From: Pseudonocardia oceani
GTDB lineage: Bacteria > Actinomycetota > Actinomycetes > Mycobacteriales > Pseudonocardiaceae
Length of the DNA stretch: 64,000 bases
Direction: 5' to 3'
Assembly (NCBI RefSeq): GCF_019263585.2
Contig: NZ_JADQDF010000001.1
Location: 5,094,501-5,158,500 of the forward strand
Below, piece by piece: positions 7,316-15,593 of the stretch. The first letter of the stretch is position 1, and each line of letters opens with the position of its first letter. The notes under the pieces are model-generated. The model saw only the letters and a program-made list of their open reading frames with translations. It searched no databases and was not told the DNA's origin. The translations under genes and the position numbers were made by a program.

Positions 7316-9247
7316 GTGCGCTTCCCGCACCTGGCGGCCGGGCTGTCCCACGGACGGCTGCGGCTCAAGAACAGGATCGTCTTCCCGGGGCACCAGACGC
7401 TCATGTCGTCCGGTGGCGTGGTCGGCGACCAGATGTACCGCTACTACCTCGAGCGCGCCAAGGGCGGCACCGGTGCCGTCGTCGTCGAGGGGGCGGCGAT
7501 CCACCCGACCGCGCCGAAGTTCCCGAACTACCTGCTCGCCTACGACGAGACCATCGTCCCATCGCTGGACCGGCTGGCCGACGGCCTGCACGAGCACGGC
7601 TGCGCCGTGTGGGTCCAGCTCGCGCACAGCGGGTCGCGCATGCCCTCGCTCGACTCGTTCCGTCCCCTGTGGGCGCCGTCCGACGTCCGCAGCGCGATCT
7701 CCCCGGAGGTCCCGCACGCGATGACCGAGGCCGAGATCCAGGAGCTGCTCGCGGGCTACGAGCAGGCCGCCCGGATGGTGGGTCTCTCCCGTGCGGACGG
7801 GGTGGAGTTCCACTCCGCCCACGAGTACCTGCCCGTCCAGTTCCTCTCGCCGGTCAACAACCGTCGCACGGACCGCTGGGGCGGCTCGCTGGAGAACCGG
7901 ATGCGCTTCCTCCTGGAGGGCCTGCGGCGCACCCGGGCGGGCCTGGGCGAGGACCGGGTCCTGGGCGTGCGGCTCAACGGCACCGACCTGCGCGAGGACG
8001 GGCTCGGCTCCGACGACTACGTGGAGATCGCGCGGCGGATCGAGGAGACCGGGCTGGTCGACTACCTCAGCGTCAGCGCCGGCACCTCGGCCCACAACCA
8101 CATGATCGTCCCGCCGATGGACGTCGAGCACGGCGTGTTCGTGCCCTTCGCCGCGGCGATCCGCAAGGCCGTCGACATCCCGGTGATCGCGGTCGGGCGG
8201 ATCAAGGACCCGGCCCACGCCGAGCGGATCCTGGCCGGCGGCGAGGCCGACGCCGTCGCCGTCACCCGGGCCCAGATCGCCGACCCGGAGTGGGTCCACA
8301 AGATCCAGGAGGCGCCCGGGACGGTGCGCCCCTGCATCGGCTGCAACCAGGGCTGCTTCGGCAACCTCTACCTGGCGCGGCACCTGACGTGCTCGGTGAA
8401 CCCGGCGGTCGGCCGGGAGGCCGAGCTCGGTCTCGGCACGCTCCCGGCCGCGGAGGGCCGCATGCGGGTCGCCGTGGTGGGTGGCGGCCCGGCCGGGATG
8501 GAGGCCGCCATCACCGCGGCGGAGCGCGGTCACGAGGTGGTCCTGGTCGAGGCGACCGGGTCGCTCGGCGGCGAGGTCCCGCTGGCCTCGTCGACCGGGG
8601 CGCGGCGTGAGCTGGCCGAGATCGTGGAGTTCCAGGCAGGCGAGCTCGAGCGGCTGGGTGTCGAGGTGCGGCTCGGGGTGCGCGCCACCGCGGAGTCCCT
8701 CGACGGGTACGACGCCGTGGTCGTCGCGACCGGCTCGACGGCCCGGGAACCCTCCGTACCGGTCGAGGGGACCCGCGTCCTGACCCCGCACGAGGCCCTG
8801 GCCGCCCGCGACGAGGACTGGACCGGCCGGCGGGTCGTCGTCGTCGACGAGGTCGGGCACTTCCCGGCCTACCTGCCGGCGGAGGTGCTCGCCGACGCCG
8901 GCGCCGAGGTCGTCGTCGCGACGGGGAAGCTGTCGGCGGGGTCGGGCCTGGACTCGGCGACGCTGATGACCATGCACACCCGGCTGGCCCGCAAGGGTGT
9001 CGAGTTCCTGGTGCACGCCGCGGCCACCGGTGTGGGCCCGCAGGTCGTGCACTTCCGGGACACGCTGTCGGGCGTCGAGTTCGACCGTCCGGCCGATGTC
9101 GTCGTCACCGCCTCCGGCAACCGCGTGCGGGACGACCTCACACCGGTCCTGCGCAACACGACGGTCCTGGCGGCGGGCGACGCCGTCGCTCCCCGCACCA
9201 TCACCGAAGCCGTGCGCGAGGGCCGCCTCGTCGGTCGCGCGCTCTGA
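7316..9247 (+). CDS. Old Yellow Enzyme/FAD-NAD(P) fusion reductase (2,4-dienoyl-CoA reductase/trimethylamine-dehydrogenase type)
   Basis: 643 residues in three blocks. An N-terminal FMN TIM barrel (residues about 1-330) has the OYE hallmarks VEFHSAHEYLPVQFLSP and RTDRWGGSLENR. A [4Fe-4S] cluster follows (CIGCNQGCFG, first Cys near residue 340, with a fourth Cys 11 residues after it). The C-terminal FAD/NAD(P) module contains VVGGGPAGMEAA near residue 389 and GDAVAPRTITEAVREG at the end. Such enzymes pass electrons from NAD(P)H through FAD, Fe-S and FMN to an enone or dienoyl-CoA. GTG start at 7316 with GGAG at 7304. The following SnoaL gene is 11 bases away. Confidence 0.9.
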   Translation: MRFPHLAAGLSHGRLRLKNRIVFPGHQTLMSSGGVVGDQMYRYYLERAKGGTGAVVVEGAAIHPTAPKFPNYLLAYDETIVPSLDRLADGLHEHGCAVWVQLAHSGSRMPSLDSFRPLWAPSDVRSAISPEVPHAMTEAEIQELLAGYEQAARMVGLSRADGVEFHSAHEYLPVQFLSPVNNRRTDRWGGSLENRMRFLLEGLRRTRAGLGEDRVLGVRLNGTDLREDGLGSDDYVEIARRIEETGLVDYLSVSAGTSAHNHMIVPPMDVEHGVFVPFAAAIRKAVDIPVIAVGRIKDPAHAERILAGGEADAVAVTRAQIADPEWVHKIQEAPGTVRPCIGCNQGCFGNLYLARHLTCSVNPAVGREAELGLGTLPAAEGRMRVAVVGGGPAGMEAAITAAERGHEVVLVEATGSLGGEVPLASSTGARRELAEIVEFQAGELERLGVEVRLGVRATAESLDGYDAVVVATGSTAREPSVPVEGTRVLTPHEALAARDEDWTGRRVVVVDEVGHFPAYLPAEVLADAGAEVVVATGKLSAGSGLDSATLMTMHTRLARKGVEFLVHAAATGVGPQVVHFRDTLSGVEFDRPADVVVTASGNRVRDDLTPVLRNTTVLAAGDAVAPRTITEAVREGRLVGRAL

Positions 9248-9258
9248 GGAGGAGAACC

Positions 9259-9690
9259 GTGACCGTGACCGACCCCGCCGACGGCGCAGCCGTCGTCCGC
9301 GCCTACCTCGACGCCGTCTCGGTCCTCGACGTCGCGGCGATCGTGGCGACCTTCCACCCGGAGATCGTCCTGCACATCCCGTACGCACCCGACGGCATCC
9401 CGCGGATCGTCGAGGGCAGGACGGCGGCCGCGGAGTGGTTCGCGGGTCTTCCCGACCTGGTGGCCCCGATGAGGTTCGCCGACCACGAGATCCAGGCGCT
9501 GCAGCAGCCCGGTGAGTTCGTCGCCGAGTACACCAGCGACTCGACGGTCCTGCCCACCGGACTGCCCTACCGCAACCGCTACATCAGCCGGTTCACCGTC
9601 CGCGACGGACTGGTGGTCCGGCTGGCGGAGTACTTCGACCCCGTCGAGCTCATCCGGGCGCTGGGCGGCAGCGTCGCGATGCCGGGCTGA
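9259..9690 (+). CDS. NTF2/SnoaL-like protein
   Basis: 143 residues with typical SnoaL features: an N-terminal helix (VVRAYLDAVSVLDVAAIVATF), a strand bearing VLHIPYAPDG, a GRTAAAEWFAGL helix, and paired strands ending YRNRYISRFTVRDGLVVRLAEYFDP. The RNRY...EYFDPVEL ending is typical of ketosteroid-isomerase-like members. Start is GTG 9259 behind AGGAGGAG; GTG 9265 is an alternative. Last gene of the operon, followed by a bidirectional terminator. Confidence 0.8.
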   Translation: MTVTDPADGAAVVRAYLDAVSVLDVAAIVATFHPEIVLHIPYAPDGIPRIVEGRTAAAEWFAGLPDLVAPMRFADHEIQALQQPGEFVAEYTSDSTVLPTGLPYRNRYISRFTVRDGLVVRLAEYFDPVELIRALGGSVAMPG

Positions 9691-9696
9691 CCCCGA

Positions 9697-9720
9697 CGCC
9701 CCGGCCGGAGGGCCGGGGCG
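9697..9720. terminator. Bidirectional terminator hairpin
   Basis: Perfect 10-bp GC stem (CGCCCCGGCC / GGCCGGGGCG) with a GGAG loop, located between the convergent SnoaL (+) and acyl-CoA dehydrogenase (-) genes, whose stops are 37 bases apart. Confidence 0.65.
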
Positions 9721-9727
9721 CCGCCGT

Positions 9728-10885
9728 TCAGTCCACCTCGGCGCACAGCGTCGTGGCGATGCCGAGCTTGAGCACCTCCGATGCGCCCTCGTAGAGGCGC
9801 ATCGGCCGGGCCTGGCGGTAGTAGCGCTCGATCGGGCTGTTCGCGACCAGGCCCCAGCGGCCCATCACCTGCACGCAGCGGTCCACGACCCGGCTCGCGG
9901 CCTCGGTGGCCGCGACCTTGGCCATCGAGGAGCGGTTCAGCGCCCCGCGCGCGTCCTCGCGGGCGGCGGAGGCGGCCTGGTAGGTCAGCAGCCGGGCCAT
10001 CTCGACGTCGTTCCAGGAGTCGGCGAGCAGCTGGGCGACGGGGCCGTGCTTGAGCAGCGGGCGGCCGAACTGCTCGCGGGTGCGGGCGTGGCGGGCGGCT
10101 TCCTCCAGAGCGCCGGTGGCCAGCCCGACCGCGGCGCCGGCGACGGACACCCGGAACACCGCGAGGGTGCTCAGCACGAGCGACATCGCCTTGCCGGGCA
10201 CACCCAGGCGCGCCTCCGGCGGCAGCACGACGCCGTCGAAGCCCACGTCGCCGAGCACGTGCGGCGCGATCAGCTCCGGGCTGGGCCGGGTGCTGACGCC
10301 CGGAGCGTCGGACGGGACGAGCACCAGCGAGAGCGCGGGGCCGCCGTCGAGCTCCTCCTTGACGAGGGTGACGAAGAAGTCGGCCGCCCCGGCGTTGGAG
10401 ATGAACGACTTCTCCCCGTGGACGACCAGCTCGCCGTTCTTCTCGGTGACGGTGGTCGACACGTTCTTGAGATCGGAGCCCGCGTTCTCCTCGGTGAGCG
10501 CCAGCCCGGCCAGGGTCTCCAGGGACGCGACCCGCGGCAGCCAGTGGCGGCGCTGCTCCTCGGTGCCGCCGACGGTGATGGCGTAGCTGCCGATGCCCTG
10601 CAGGGCGAACATGGAGTCCAGGTGCGAGGAACCCTTCATGAGGACCTCGCGGACCAGGCAGACGGCCAGGGGGTCGACCTGCGCGCCGCGGCCGCCGAAC
10701 TCGGAGGGCACCATCAGGGCGGCCAGGCCACTGGCCCGCAGGGCCTCCCGCATCCCCGGGTGGATCTCGCTCATCGCGTCGGCCTCGGCCGCGATGTCCG
10801 CGACGGAGGCGGTGAGAGCCGCGGCCTCGTCCTGGAGCGCGCGCTCGGCAGTGCCCAGGCCGAACCACTTCTCGGTGAAGTCCAT
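9728..10885 (-). CDS. Acyl-CoA dehydrogenase
   Basis: 385 residues, the standard FAD acyl-CoA dehydrogenase length. It has the N-terminal helical domain, the LALTEENAGSDLKNV flavin/substrate segment, an RTREQFGRPL-like stretch in domain III, QVMGRWGLVANSPIERYYRQAR, and the catalytic glutamate in MRLYEGASEV near residue 370. Reaction: alpha,beta-desaturation of an acyl-CoA. ATG 10885 lies immediately beside an AGTA...TACT element, and divergent to it is the GntR gene, so GntR control is likely. Confidence 0.9.
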   Translation of the reverse strand: MDFTEKWFGLGTAERALQDEAAALTASVADIAAEADAMSEIHPGMREALRASGLAALMVPSEFGGRGAQVDPLAVCLVREVLMKGSSHLDSMFALQGIGSYAITVGGTEEQRRHWLPRVASLETLAGLALTEENAGSDLKNVSTTVTEKNGELVVHGEKSFISNAGAADFFVTLVKEELDGGPALSLVLVPSDAPGVSTRPSPELIAPHVLGDVGFDGVVLPPEARLGVPGKAMSLVLSTLAVFRVSVAGAAVGLATGALEEAARHARTREQFGRPLLKHGPVAQLLADSWNDVEMARLLTYQAASAAREDARGALNRSSMAKVAATEAASRVVDRCVQVMGRWGLVANSPIERYYRQARPMRLYEGASEVLKLGIATTLCAEVD

Positions 10886-10988
10886 GAGTACTATGATACT
10901 GAATTGCGCTCCGCGAGTCGAGGCCGCGGGGCGCCCGTGGCGGGGTCGCCGGGATGACAGGCATCCCTGAGTACGATGATGACGATAT
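10886..10988. promoter_or_regulatory. Divergent promoter/operator region between acyl-CoA dehydrogenase and GntR regulator
   Basis: Two related words flank the gap: GAGTACTATGAT (10886-10897) and GAGTACGATGAT (10969-10980). The first is part of an AGTA-N6-TACT dyad. A GATATC follows the second at 10983. Similar ATGATATC recurs at 11906-11913 before the next operon. These are candidate sites for the adjacent FadR-type regulator; the assignment is inference. Confidence 0.45.
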
Positions 10989-11010
10989 CGGCACCGCCAG
11001 GGGAGTGAGC

Positions 11011-11784
11011 ATGACCGCCGCACGCAGGGACGTCGCGCCGCGTACCGGTCCGTCGGGGATGCCTCCCAAGCGGGCGACGGTGATCGCGCAGCGCATCGTC
11101 AAGGAGATCAAGGACCGCAACCTGCAGGCGGGCGCCCACCTGCCGCCCGAGCGGGACATGCTCGAGACCTACAACGTCGGGCGCAACACGCTGCGCGAGG
11201 CGCTGCGGGTGCTCGAGCTGCAGGGCGTGCTGACCATCCGCCCGGGACCGGGCGGCGGGCCGGTGGTGACCTCGCCGGACTCGCGGCACCTCGCCAGCAC
11301 CCTCGCGCTGCTGATGCAGTTCGCCGACACCCCGTTCCGGGCGGTGATCGAGACCCGCCAGCTGCTGGAGCCGATCACCGCGCGGCTCTGCGCGGAGCGG
11401 GGGGACGCGGGGCTGCTGGCCGACCTGCGCGGGTCGGTGAACGCGATGGGGGCGAGCCTCGACGACCGCGAGGCGTTCCTCGACGAGAACCGGCGGTTCC
11501 ACGACCTCGTCGCCTGGGGATCGGACAACGCCCTGTTCGGCTACTGCATCAACTCGCTGCACTGGATCACCGACGGCACCGTGCTGGGCGTCGACTACCC
11601 GCGCCGGTTCCGCAAGCTCGTGTGGCAGGCGCACGACGAGGTGTGCACGGGCATCGAGTCCGGCGAGGGCGCCCGCGCCGAGGCGGCCATGCGCAAGCAC
11701 ATGGACGACACGCTCGTCTACTTCGAGCGGCACTACCAGCGGCAGATGGACGAGGTCCTGAGCTGGGAGATGTACGCGACCTGA
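11011..11784 (+). CDS. FadR-type GntR transcriptional regulator
   Basis: 257 residues. The N-terminal winged helix has VIAQRIVKEIKDRNLQAGAHLPPERDM and the recognition region GRNTLREALRVLELQGVL. A C-terminal all-helical FCD domain carries candidate metal/ligand histidines and acidic residues (ENRRFHDLVAW; RKHMDDTL). FCD-GntR proteins usually sense organic acids or acyl-CoA. ATG 11011 has a GGGGAG site at 11000. It sits between a divergent acyl-CoA dehydrogenase and the downstream pathway operon and likely controls both. Confidence 0.88.
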   Translation: MTAARRDVAPRTGPSGMPPKRATVIAQRIVKEIKDRNLQAGAHLPPERDMLETYNVGRNTLREALRVLELQGVLTIRPGPGGGPVVTSPDSRHLASTLALLMQFADTPFRAVIETRQLLEPITARLCAERGDAGLLADLRGSVNAMGASLDDREAFLDENRRFHDLVAWGSDNALFGYCINSLHWITDGTVLGVDYPRRFRKLVWQAHDEVCTGIESGEGARAEAAMRKHMDDTLVYFERHYQRQMDEVLSWEMYAT

Positions 11785-11806
11785 GCCCGTGCGGCGCCAG
11801 GAGAGC

Positions 11807-11847
11807 GGAGGCCGTCCCGGAACGCCGGGGCGGCCTCCCCGCCTTTT
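11807..11847 (+). terminator. Rho-independent terminator after GntR gene
   Basis: A 14-bp stem (8 bp GGAGGCCG/CGGCCTCC, one wobble, 5 bp CCCGG/CCGGG) with an AACG loop is followed by CCCGCCTTTT. It isolates the regulator transcript from the next operon. Confidence 0.75.
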
Positions 11848-11882
11848 CGGACCGTCGCGTCTGGTGATCACGGCCACTTCCG

Positions 11883-11925
11883 TCTAGGATCGCATCAGCT
11901 GTTAATGATATCCCTAGATTAGGTC
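11883..11925 (+). promoter_or_regulatory. Promoter/operator region of the duplicated-protein operon
   Basis: Unusually AT-rich for the region. Contains TCTAGGAT (11883-11890), GTTAATGATATC (11901-11912) and CTAGATTAGG (11914-11923). TCTAGG is shared with the elements at 3846 and 5554, and ATGATATC with the GntR gap. No good -35 is apparent. Confidence 0.4.
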
Positions 11926-11972
11926 GCCGCGACGTGCGGCCGAGCCGCTGTCGACGACGTCAGGACCATCCG

Positions 11973-12839
11973 ATGAGCAAGACGCTGCTGGAGCGGGAGC
12001 AGGACCACCCGCAGGAGATCGTGGTGGAGCGCGACGGCCGTCGGGTCGTCACGATGGACTCCGCCCGCTACGTCGACGCCCGCAACACCGATCGCGACGT
12101 CGTCGTGCCCGCGTCCTACATCGGGGTGCTGCCCGCGCGGATGGTCGCGATCCACCGGCCGCGCGGCGTCATCGGCCACGACGCCTGCGTCGGCAAGGAC
12201 GGCGCCGGCATCGCGGGCCTGTGGTACCTGGAGGCGCTCGGCATCCCCGCCGCGACCGCCGACGGCATGACCGCCGACATGGGGAACGGCGAGGACCTCT
12301 ACCGCTCCGGCGTCGTGAAGCACGTCAACTACGTGGCCGAGACCTGTGGGGTGAAGGCCGGCATGACCGTCGCCGAGGCGGCGGACGTGCTGCTGGACAA
12401 CGAGCCCACCGACACCACGGTCGGCAACAAGGTGCGCCGCGAGGTCGTGGAGACCCACGGGAGCGGGCGTCGCGTCGTCGTCACCGACTCGATCGTCTGG
12501 GCCTACCCCGAGGACGAGGACACGTCGGTGCTGGTCACCGCCGGGCACACCGGCCGCAGCGGCGCGAAGTTCCTGCTCGAGGCGCGGCCGTGGGGCTTCA
12601 TCTGCCACGACGGCGGGATGAGCAAGAACCGGTCGGGCATCGCCGGTCTGGTCACCGCCGACGAGGCGGGGCTCGCGGGCGCCTGCATCGACGGCACCAC
12701 CGCGCCGATCGGCGACGCCTTCCTCGGCTACGAGATGGGCCTGATCAGCGCGCACAACGAGGCCGCGGCGCGGCGCGGCGTCGCGGTGGGGATGACCGTC
12801 AAGGAGGCCGCGCACCTGCTCCTGGTGGGTGGCGGATGA
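11973..12839 (+). CDS. Conserved protein built of two tandem copies of a ~143-residue unit, function unknown
   Basis: 288 residues; I do not recognise the family. The two halves align almost gap-free at an offset of 143 residues: RRVV 23-26 with 166-169, DS 29-30 with 172-173, HD 69-70 with 212-213, GIAGL 79-83 with 222-226, GMTV-EAA-LL 130-141 with 273-284. No signal peptide or membrane segment is visible. Conserved His-Asp and Gly-rich loops suggest a ligand or metal site in each half. ATG 11973 has only a weak AGGA behind it. It overlaps the DUF35 gene by 4 bases, so it is translated with the DUF35-thiolase pair and probably works in the same pathway. Confidence 0.75.
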   Translation: MSKTLLEREQDHPQEIVVERDGRRVVTMDSARYVDARNTDRDVVVPASYIGVLPARMVAIHRPRGVIGHDACVGKDGAGIAGLWYLEALGIPAATADGMTADMGNGEDLYRSGVVKHVNYVAETCGVKAGMTVAEAADVLLDNEPTDTTVGNKVRREVVETHGSGRRVVVTDSIVWAYPEDEDTSVLVTAGHTGRSGAKFLLEARPWGFICHDGGMSKNRSGIAGLVTADEAGLAGACIDGTTAPIGDAFLGYEMGLISAHNEAAARRGVAVGMTVKEAAHLLLVGGG

Positions 12840-13228
12840 CCGCCGTCGACGCAGCGGGTGCGCCCGCCCTGACCGCGCCGTTCTGGGCGGCGGCGGCCCG
12901 GCACGAGCTGGTCCGCCCCGTCTGCCGCGGGTGCGGGCGCAACTTCTTCACCCCGCAGGTCGCCTGCCCGGCGTGCCTGTCGGAGGACTGGGCCTACGAG
13001 CCGAGCACGGGACGCGGCCGCGTCTACAGCGCCACGGTCGTGCACAGGCCGCCCGGCCCGGGGTTCGCGGTGCCGTTCGGTCTCGGCATCGTCGACCTCG
13101 ACGAGGGCTGGAGCATGCTCGCGACGCTGGTCGGCGAGCCCCTGCCCGCGATCGGCGCCGCCGTGGAGATCACCTGGGAGGAGCGCGGCGGCCGCACGCT
13201 GCCCGCGTTCCGGGAGGTCCGGTCGTGA
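12836..13228 (+). CDS. Zn-ribbon/OB-fold DUF35 protein
   Basis: 130 residues. An N-terminal rubredoxin-like zinc ribbon (CRGCGRNFFTPQVACPAC, residues about 30-47) is followed by an OB fold (GRGRVYSATVVHRPPGPGF). DUF35 proteins dock on thiolase-superfamily partners, for example the aldolase complexes of steroid side-chain degradation, and bind the acyl-CoA. It overlaps both neighbours by 4 bases (ATGA, GTGA), so it is most likely a subunit of the thiolase that follows. Confidence 0.9.
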   Translation: MTAVDAAGAPALTAPFWAAAARHELVRPVCRGCGRNFFTPQVACPACLSEDWAYEPSTGRGRVYSATVVHRPPGPGFAVPFGLGIVDLDEGWSMLATLVGEPLPAIGAAVEITWEERGGRTLPAFREVRS

Positions 13229-14382
13229 GGCTCTCGGACGTCGCGGTCGTGGGTGTCGGGCTGACGCCGCAGGTGAAGCGCTCGGACCGGAACTCGCTGC
13301 AGGTGGCCCTGGACGCGGCGAAGCTCGCGCTGGCCGACGCCGGGCTGCGGCACACCGACGTCGACGGCATCGCCGCCCGCTGGCCCGGCCCCGGCGGCAC
13401 CGAGCTCGCCCCCGGCTCCGCCGACTGGTCCACCCTGCTCGGCGTGCCGGTCGGGTGGATCGGCGACTCCTACCCGCAGGGCGTCCCCGCGCTGGTCGAC
13501 GCCGCGGGGGCGATCCTCACCGGGCAGGCCACCACGGTCCTGATCACCGGCGGGCAGGCCGGGGTGCTCGGCGGCGGCACCGTCGCCTCCTACACCCGGC
13601 CGGGCAACGAGTTCGTGGAGCCGTTCGGTGCGTTCACGGCCACCCACTTCGCGCTGGTCGCCCAGCGGCACCTGGCCCGCTTCCCGCACGCGCGCCGCGG
13701 CGCCGCGGAGATCGCGGCGACGATCCGCACCACCGGCTCGGCCAACCCCGAGGCCGTGATGCACGGCCGCGGCCCGTACACCGCCGACGACGTGCTCACC
13801 GCGCCTCCCGTGGTCGACCCGTTCACGCTGCTGGACCTGTGCCTGGCCTCGGAGGGGGGAGCGGCGATCGTGGTGACCACGCTGGAGCGGGCGCGCGACC
13901 TGCCGCACCCCCCGGTCGTGCTCCTGGGCGCGGGCATGGAGTGGGCCCGCCAGCAGTACGTCGACCCGGCCCGCTACGACGAGGTCTGGTCGCTGGGCTC
14001 CGACGCCGGCGCCAAGGCGTTCGGCCAGGCCGGGCTCGGCCCGTCGGACGTCGACGTCGCCCAGCTCTACGACGTCAACTCCCTCGAGGTCGCCCGCCAG
14101 TTCGAGGCGCTGGGCTTCTGCGCCACCGGAGAGGGCACCGACTTCGCGCTCGCCACGGGGATCGGGCCCGACGGGAAGCTGCCCACCTGCACCGACGGCG
14201 GGCTGCTGAGCTTCAGCCACATCGGCTGGGGCGCCCCCACGCTGAAGATCGTCGAGGCCGTCCGCCAGCTGCGCGGCACCGCAGGCCCCCGGCAGGTCGC
14301 CGGGGCCGAGGTCGCCCTCGCCGCCGGAGCCGGCTCCGGCGCCCAGTACTACAACGCGGCGCTCCTCGGACGCGCCCGCTGA
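13225..14382 (+). CDS. Thiolase-superfamily protein (SCP2-thiolase/Ltp aldolase-like)
   Basis: 385 residues. N-terminal VAVVGVGLTP, a VDGIAARWPG segment, a SEGGAAIVV strand, DVDVAQLYDVNSLEVARQFEALGFC, and the C-terminal GGLLSFSHIGWGAP with the usual His. The position where degradative thiolases have the nucleophilic Cys (before LVDAAGAILTGQA) has no Cys. The LYD tyrosine is instead where the acid/base of Ltp2-type retro-aldolases lies. With its DUF35 partner it fits an acyl-CoA aldolase or lyase better than a true thiolase; that is inference. GTG 13225. Confidence 0.85.
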   Translation: MRLSDVAVVGVGLTPQVKRSDRNSLQVALDAAKLALADAGLRHTDVDGIAARWPGPGGTELAPGSADWSTLLGVPVGWIGDSYPQGVPALVDAAGAILTGQATTVLITGGQAGVLGGGTVASYTRPGNEFVEPFGAFTATHFALVAQRHLARFPHARRGAAEIAATIRTTGSANPEAVMHGRGPYTADDVLTAPPVVDPFTLLDLCLASEGGAAIVVTTLERARDLPHPPVVLLGAGMEWARQQYVDPARYDEVWSLGSDAGAKAFGQAGLGPSDVDVAQLYDVNSLEVARQFEALGFCATGEGTDFALATGIGPDGKLPTCTDGGLLSFSHIGWGAPTLKIVEAVRQLRGTAGPRQVAGAEVALAAGAGSGAQYYNAALLGRAR

Positions 14383-14414
14383 CCAGCACCACCACCACCG
14401 GAGGGAGATCGGCA

Positions 14415-15593
14415 GTGACGACGATCGACACGACGACCACCGACACGACGACCACGTCCGGGGCGCCGCGCGGCGCCTCGGACCGGTTCGACCTGAAGCG
14501 CAACGGGGTCATCGACTCCGACGTGCACCCCAACTTCGTCAACGGCATCCGCGACCTGATGCCGTACATGACCGAGACGTGGCGGACCCGCCTGGGGATC
14601 AGCGGCGCCGACTGGGCGAAGGGGATGGCGGCGGCGCAGTTCACGCTGCCGCTGGACTACCTCTACATCAACCCGGCGGGTGCCTACCGCGAGGACGCGG
14701 CCCGACCGGGCATGCCACCGGCGACCGACCCCGAGTTCGTCGCGCAGCAGCTGCTGGACCCGCACCGGATCTACCGCTCCGTGCTGCTGTCGGGCCAGTG
14801 CCTGGGCATCGGGGCCATGCCCGACGGCATGGTCGCGGCCACGATCGCCTCGGCCTACAACGAGTGGATGTGCGAGCGCTGGCTGCAGGTCGACGAGCGC
14901 TTCCGTGGCGCGATCGTCGTCGCCCCGCAGGACCCGGAGGCCGCCGTCGCCGAGATCGACCGGATGGCGGGCCGCGACGGCGTCGTCGCGGTGTTCATGC
15001 CGCTGGGCCAGATCCTCATGGGGGAGAAGCACTACTGGCCGATCTACGAGGCCTGCGCGCGCCACGAGCTGCCGATCGTGACCCACCCCAGCGGCACCGA
15101 GAACGTGTTCGCGAAGGCGCCGCAGATGGCCGGCACGCCGACGTTCTACCTGGAGTGGCACACCGCGCTCGGGCAGATCCACCAGTCCAACACGCTGAGC
15201 ATGATCTGCCACGGGGTGTTCGAGAAGTTCCCGAACCTCACCCACGTGATCGCCGAGGGCGGCTTCATGTGGGCGCTGGAGGTGATGTGGAAGCTCGACC
15301 GCGACTGGAAGGGCCTGCGCAACGAGGTGCCGTGGCTGACCAAGCCGCCGTCGGAGTACCTGCTCGGCAACATCCGCTTCACCACGCAGCCCTTCATCGA
15401 GCCGCACGACCCGCGCCACCTCGCGCCGCTGATGGAGATGCTGCACGCCGACCGCGTGCTGATGTACAGCTCGGACTACCCGCACTGGGACTTCGACAAC
15501 CCGGACCGGGCGCTGCAGGGCCTCTCGCCCGAGCTGCGCCGCGCCATCCAGGTCGACACGCCCCGCGCCGTCTACGGAGACCGTCTTGACTGA
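14415..15593 (+). CDS. Amidohydrolase-family protein (ACMSD/gamma-resorcylate decarboxylase type)
   Basis: 392 residues. After a Thr-rich low-complexity N-terminus (residues 2-15), the metal-site signatures of amidohydrolase family 2 follow: DSDVHPN near residue 35, LPIVTHPSG mid-chain, and YSSDYPHWDFDNPD near the end. Members are Zn/Mn-dependent decarboxylases or hydrolases of aromatic and alicyclic acids. GTG 14415 behind GGAGGGAG. The Rieske gene starts inside its last codons. It probably performs a C-C or decarboxylation step in this operon. Confidence 0.85.
   Translation: MTTIDTTTTDTTTTSGAPRGASDRFDLKRNGVIDSDVHPNFVNGIRDLMPYMTETWRTRLGISGADWAKGMAAAQFTLPLDYLYINPAGAYREDAARPGMPPATDPEFVAQQLLDPHRIYRSVLLSGQCLGIGAMPDGMVAATIASAYNEWMCERWLQVDERFRGAIVVAPQDPEAAVAEIDRMAGRDGVVAVFMPLGQILMGEKHYWPIYEACARHELPIVTHPSGTENVFAKAPQMAGTPTFYLEWHTALGQIHQSNTLSMICHGVFEKFPNLTHVIAEGGFMWALEVMWKLDRDWKGLRNEVPWLTKPPSEYLLGNIRFTTQPFIEPHDPRHLAPLMEMLHADRVLMYSSDYPHWDFDNPDRALQGLSPELRRAIQVDTPRAVYGDRLD

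Noticed and set aside
7094-9388. A 764-residue minus-strand frame
   Set aside because: Low-complexity Arg/Gly/His composition; opposite strand encodes the complete OYE-FAD fusion.
9697-9720. Riboswitch or small RNA
   Set aside because: A simple 10-bp hairpin between convergent stops is enough to explain it as a terminator.
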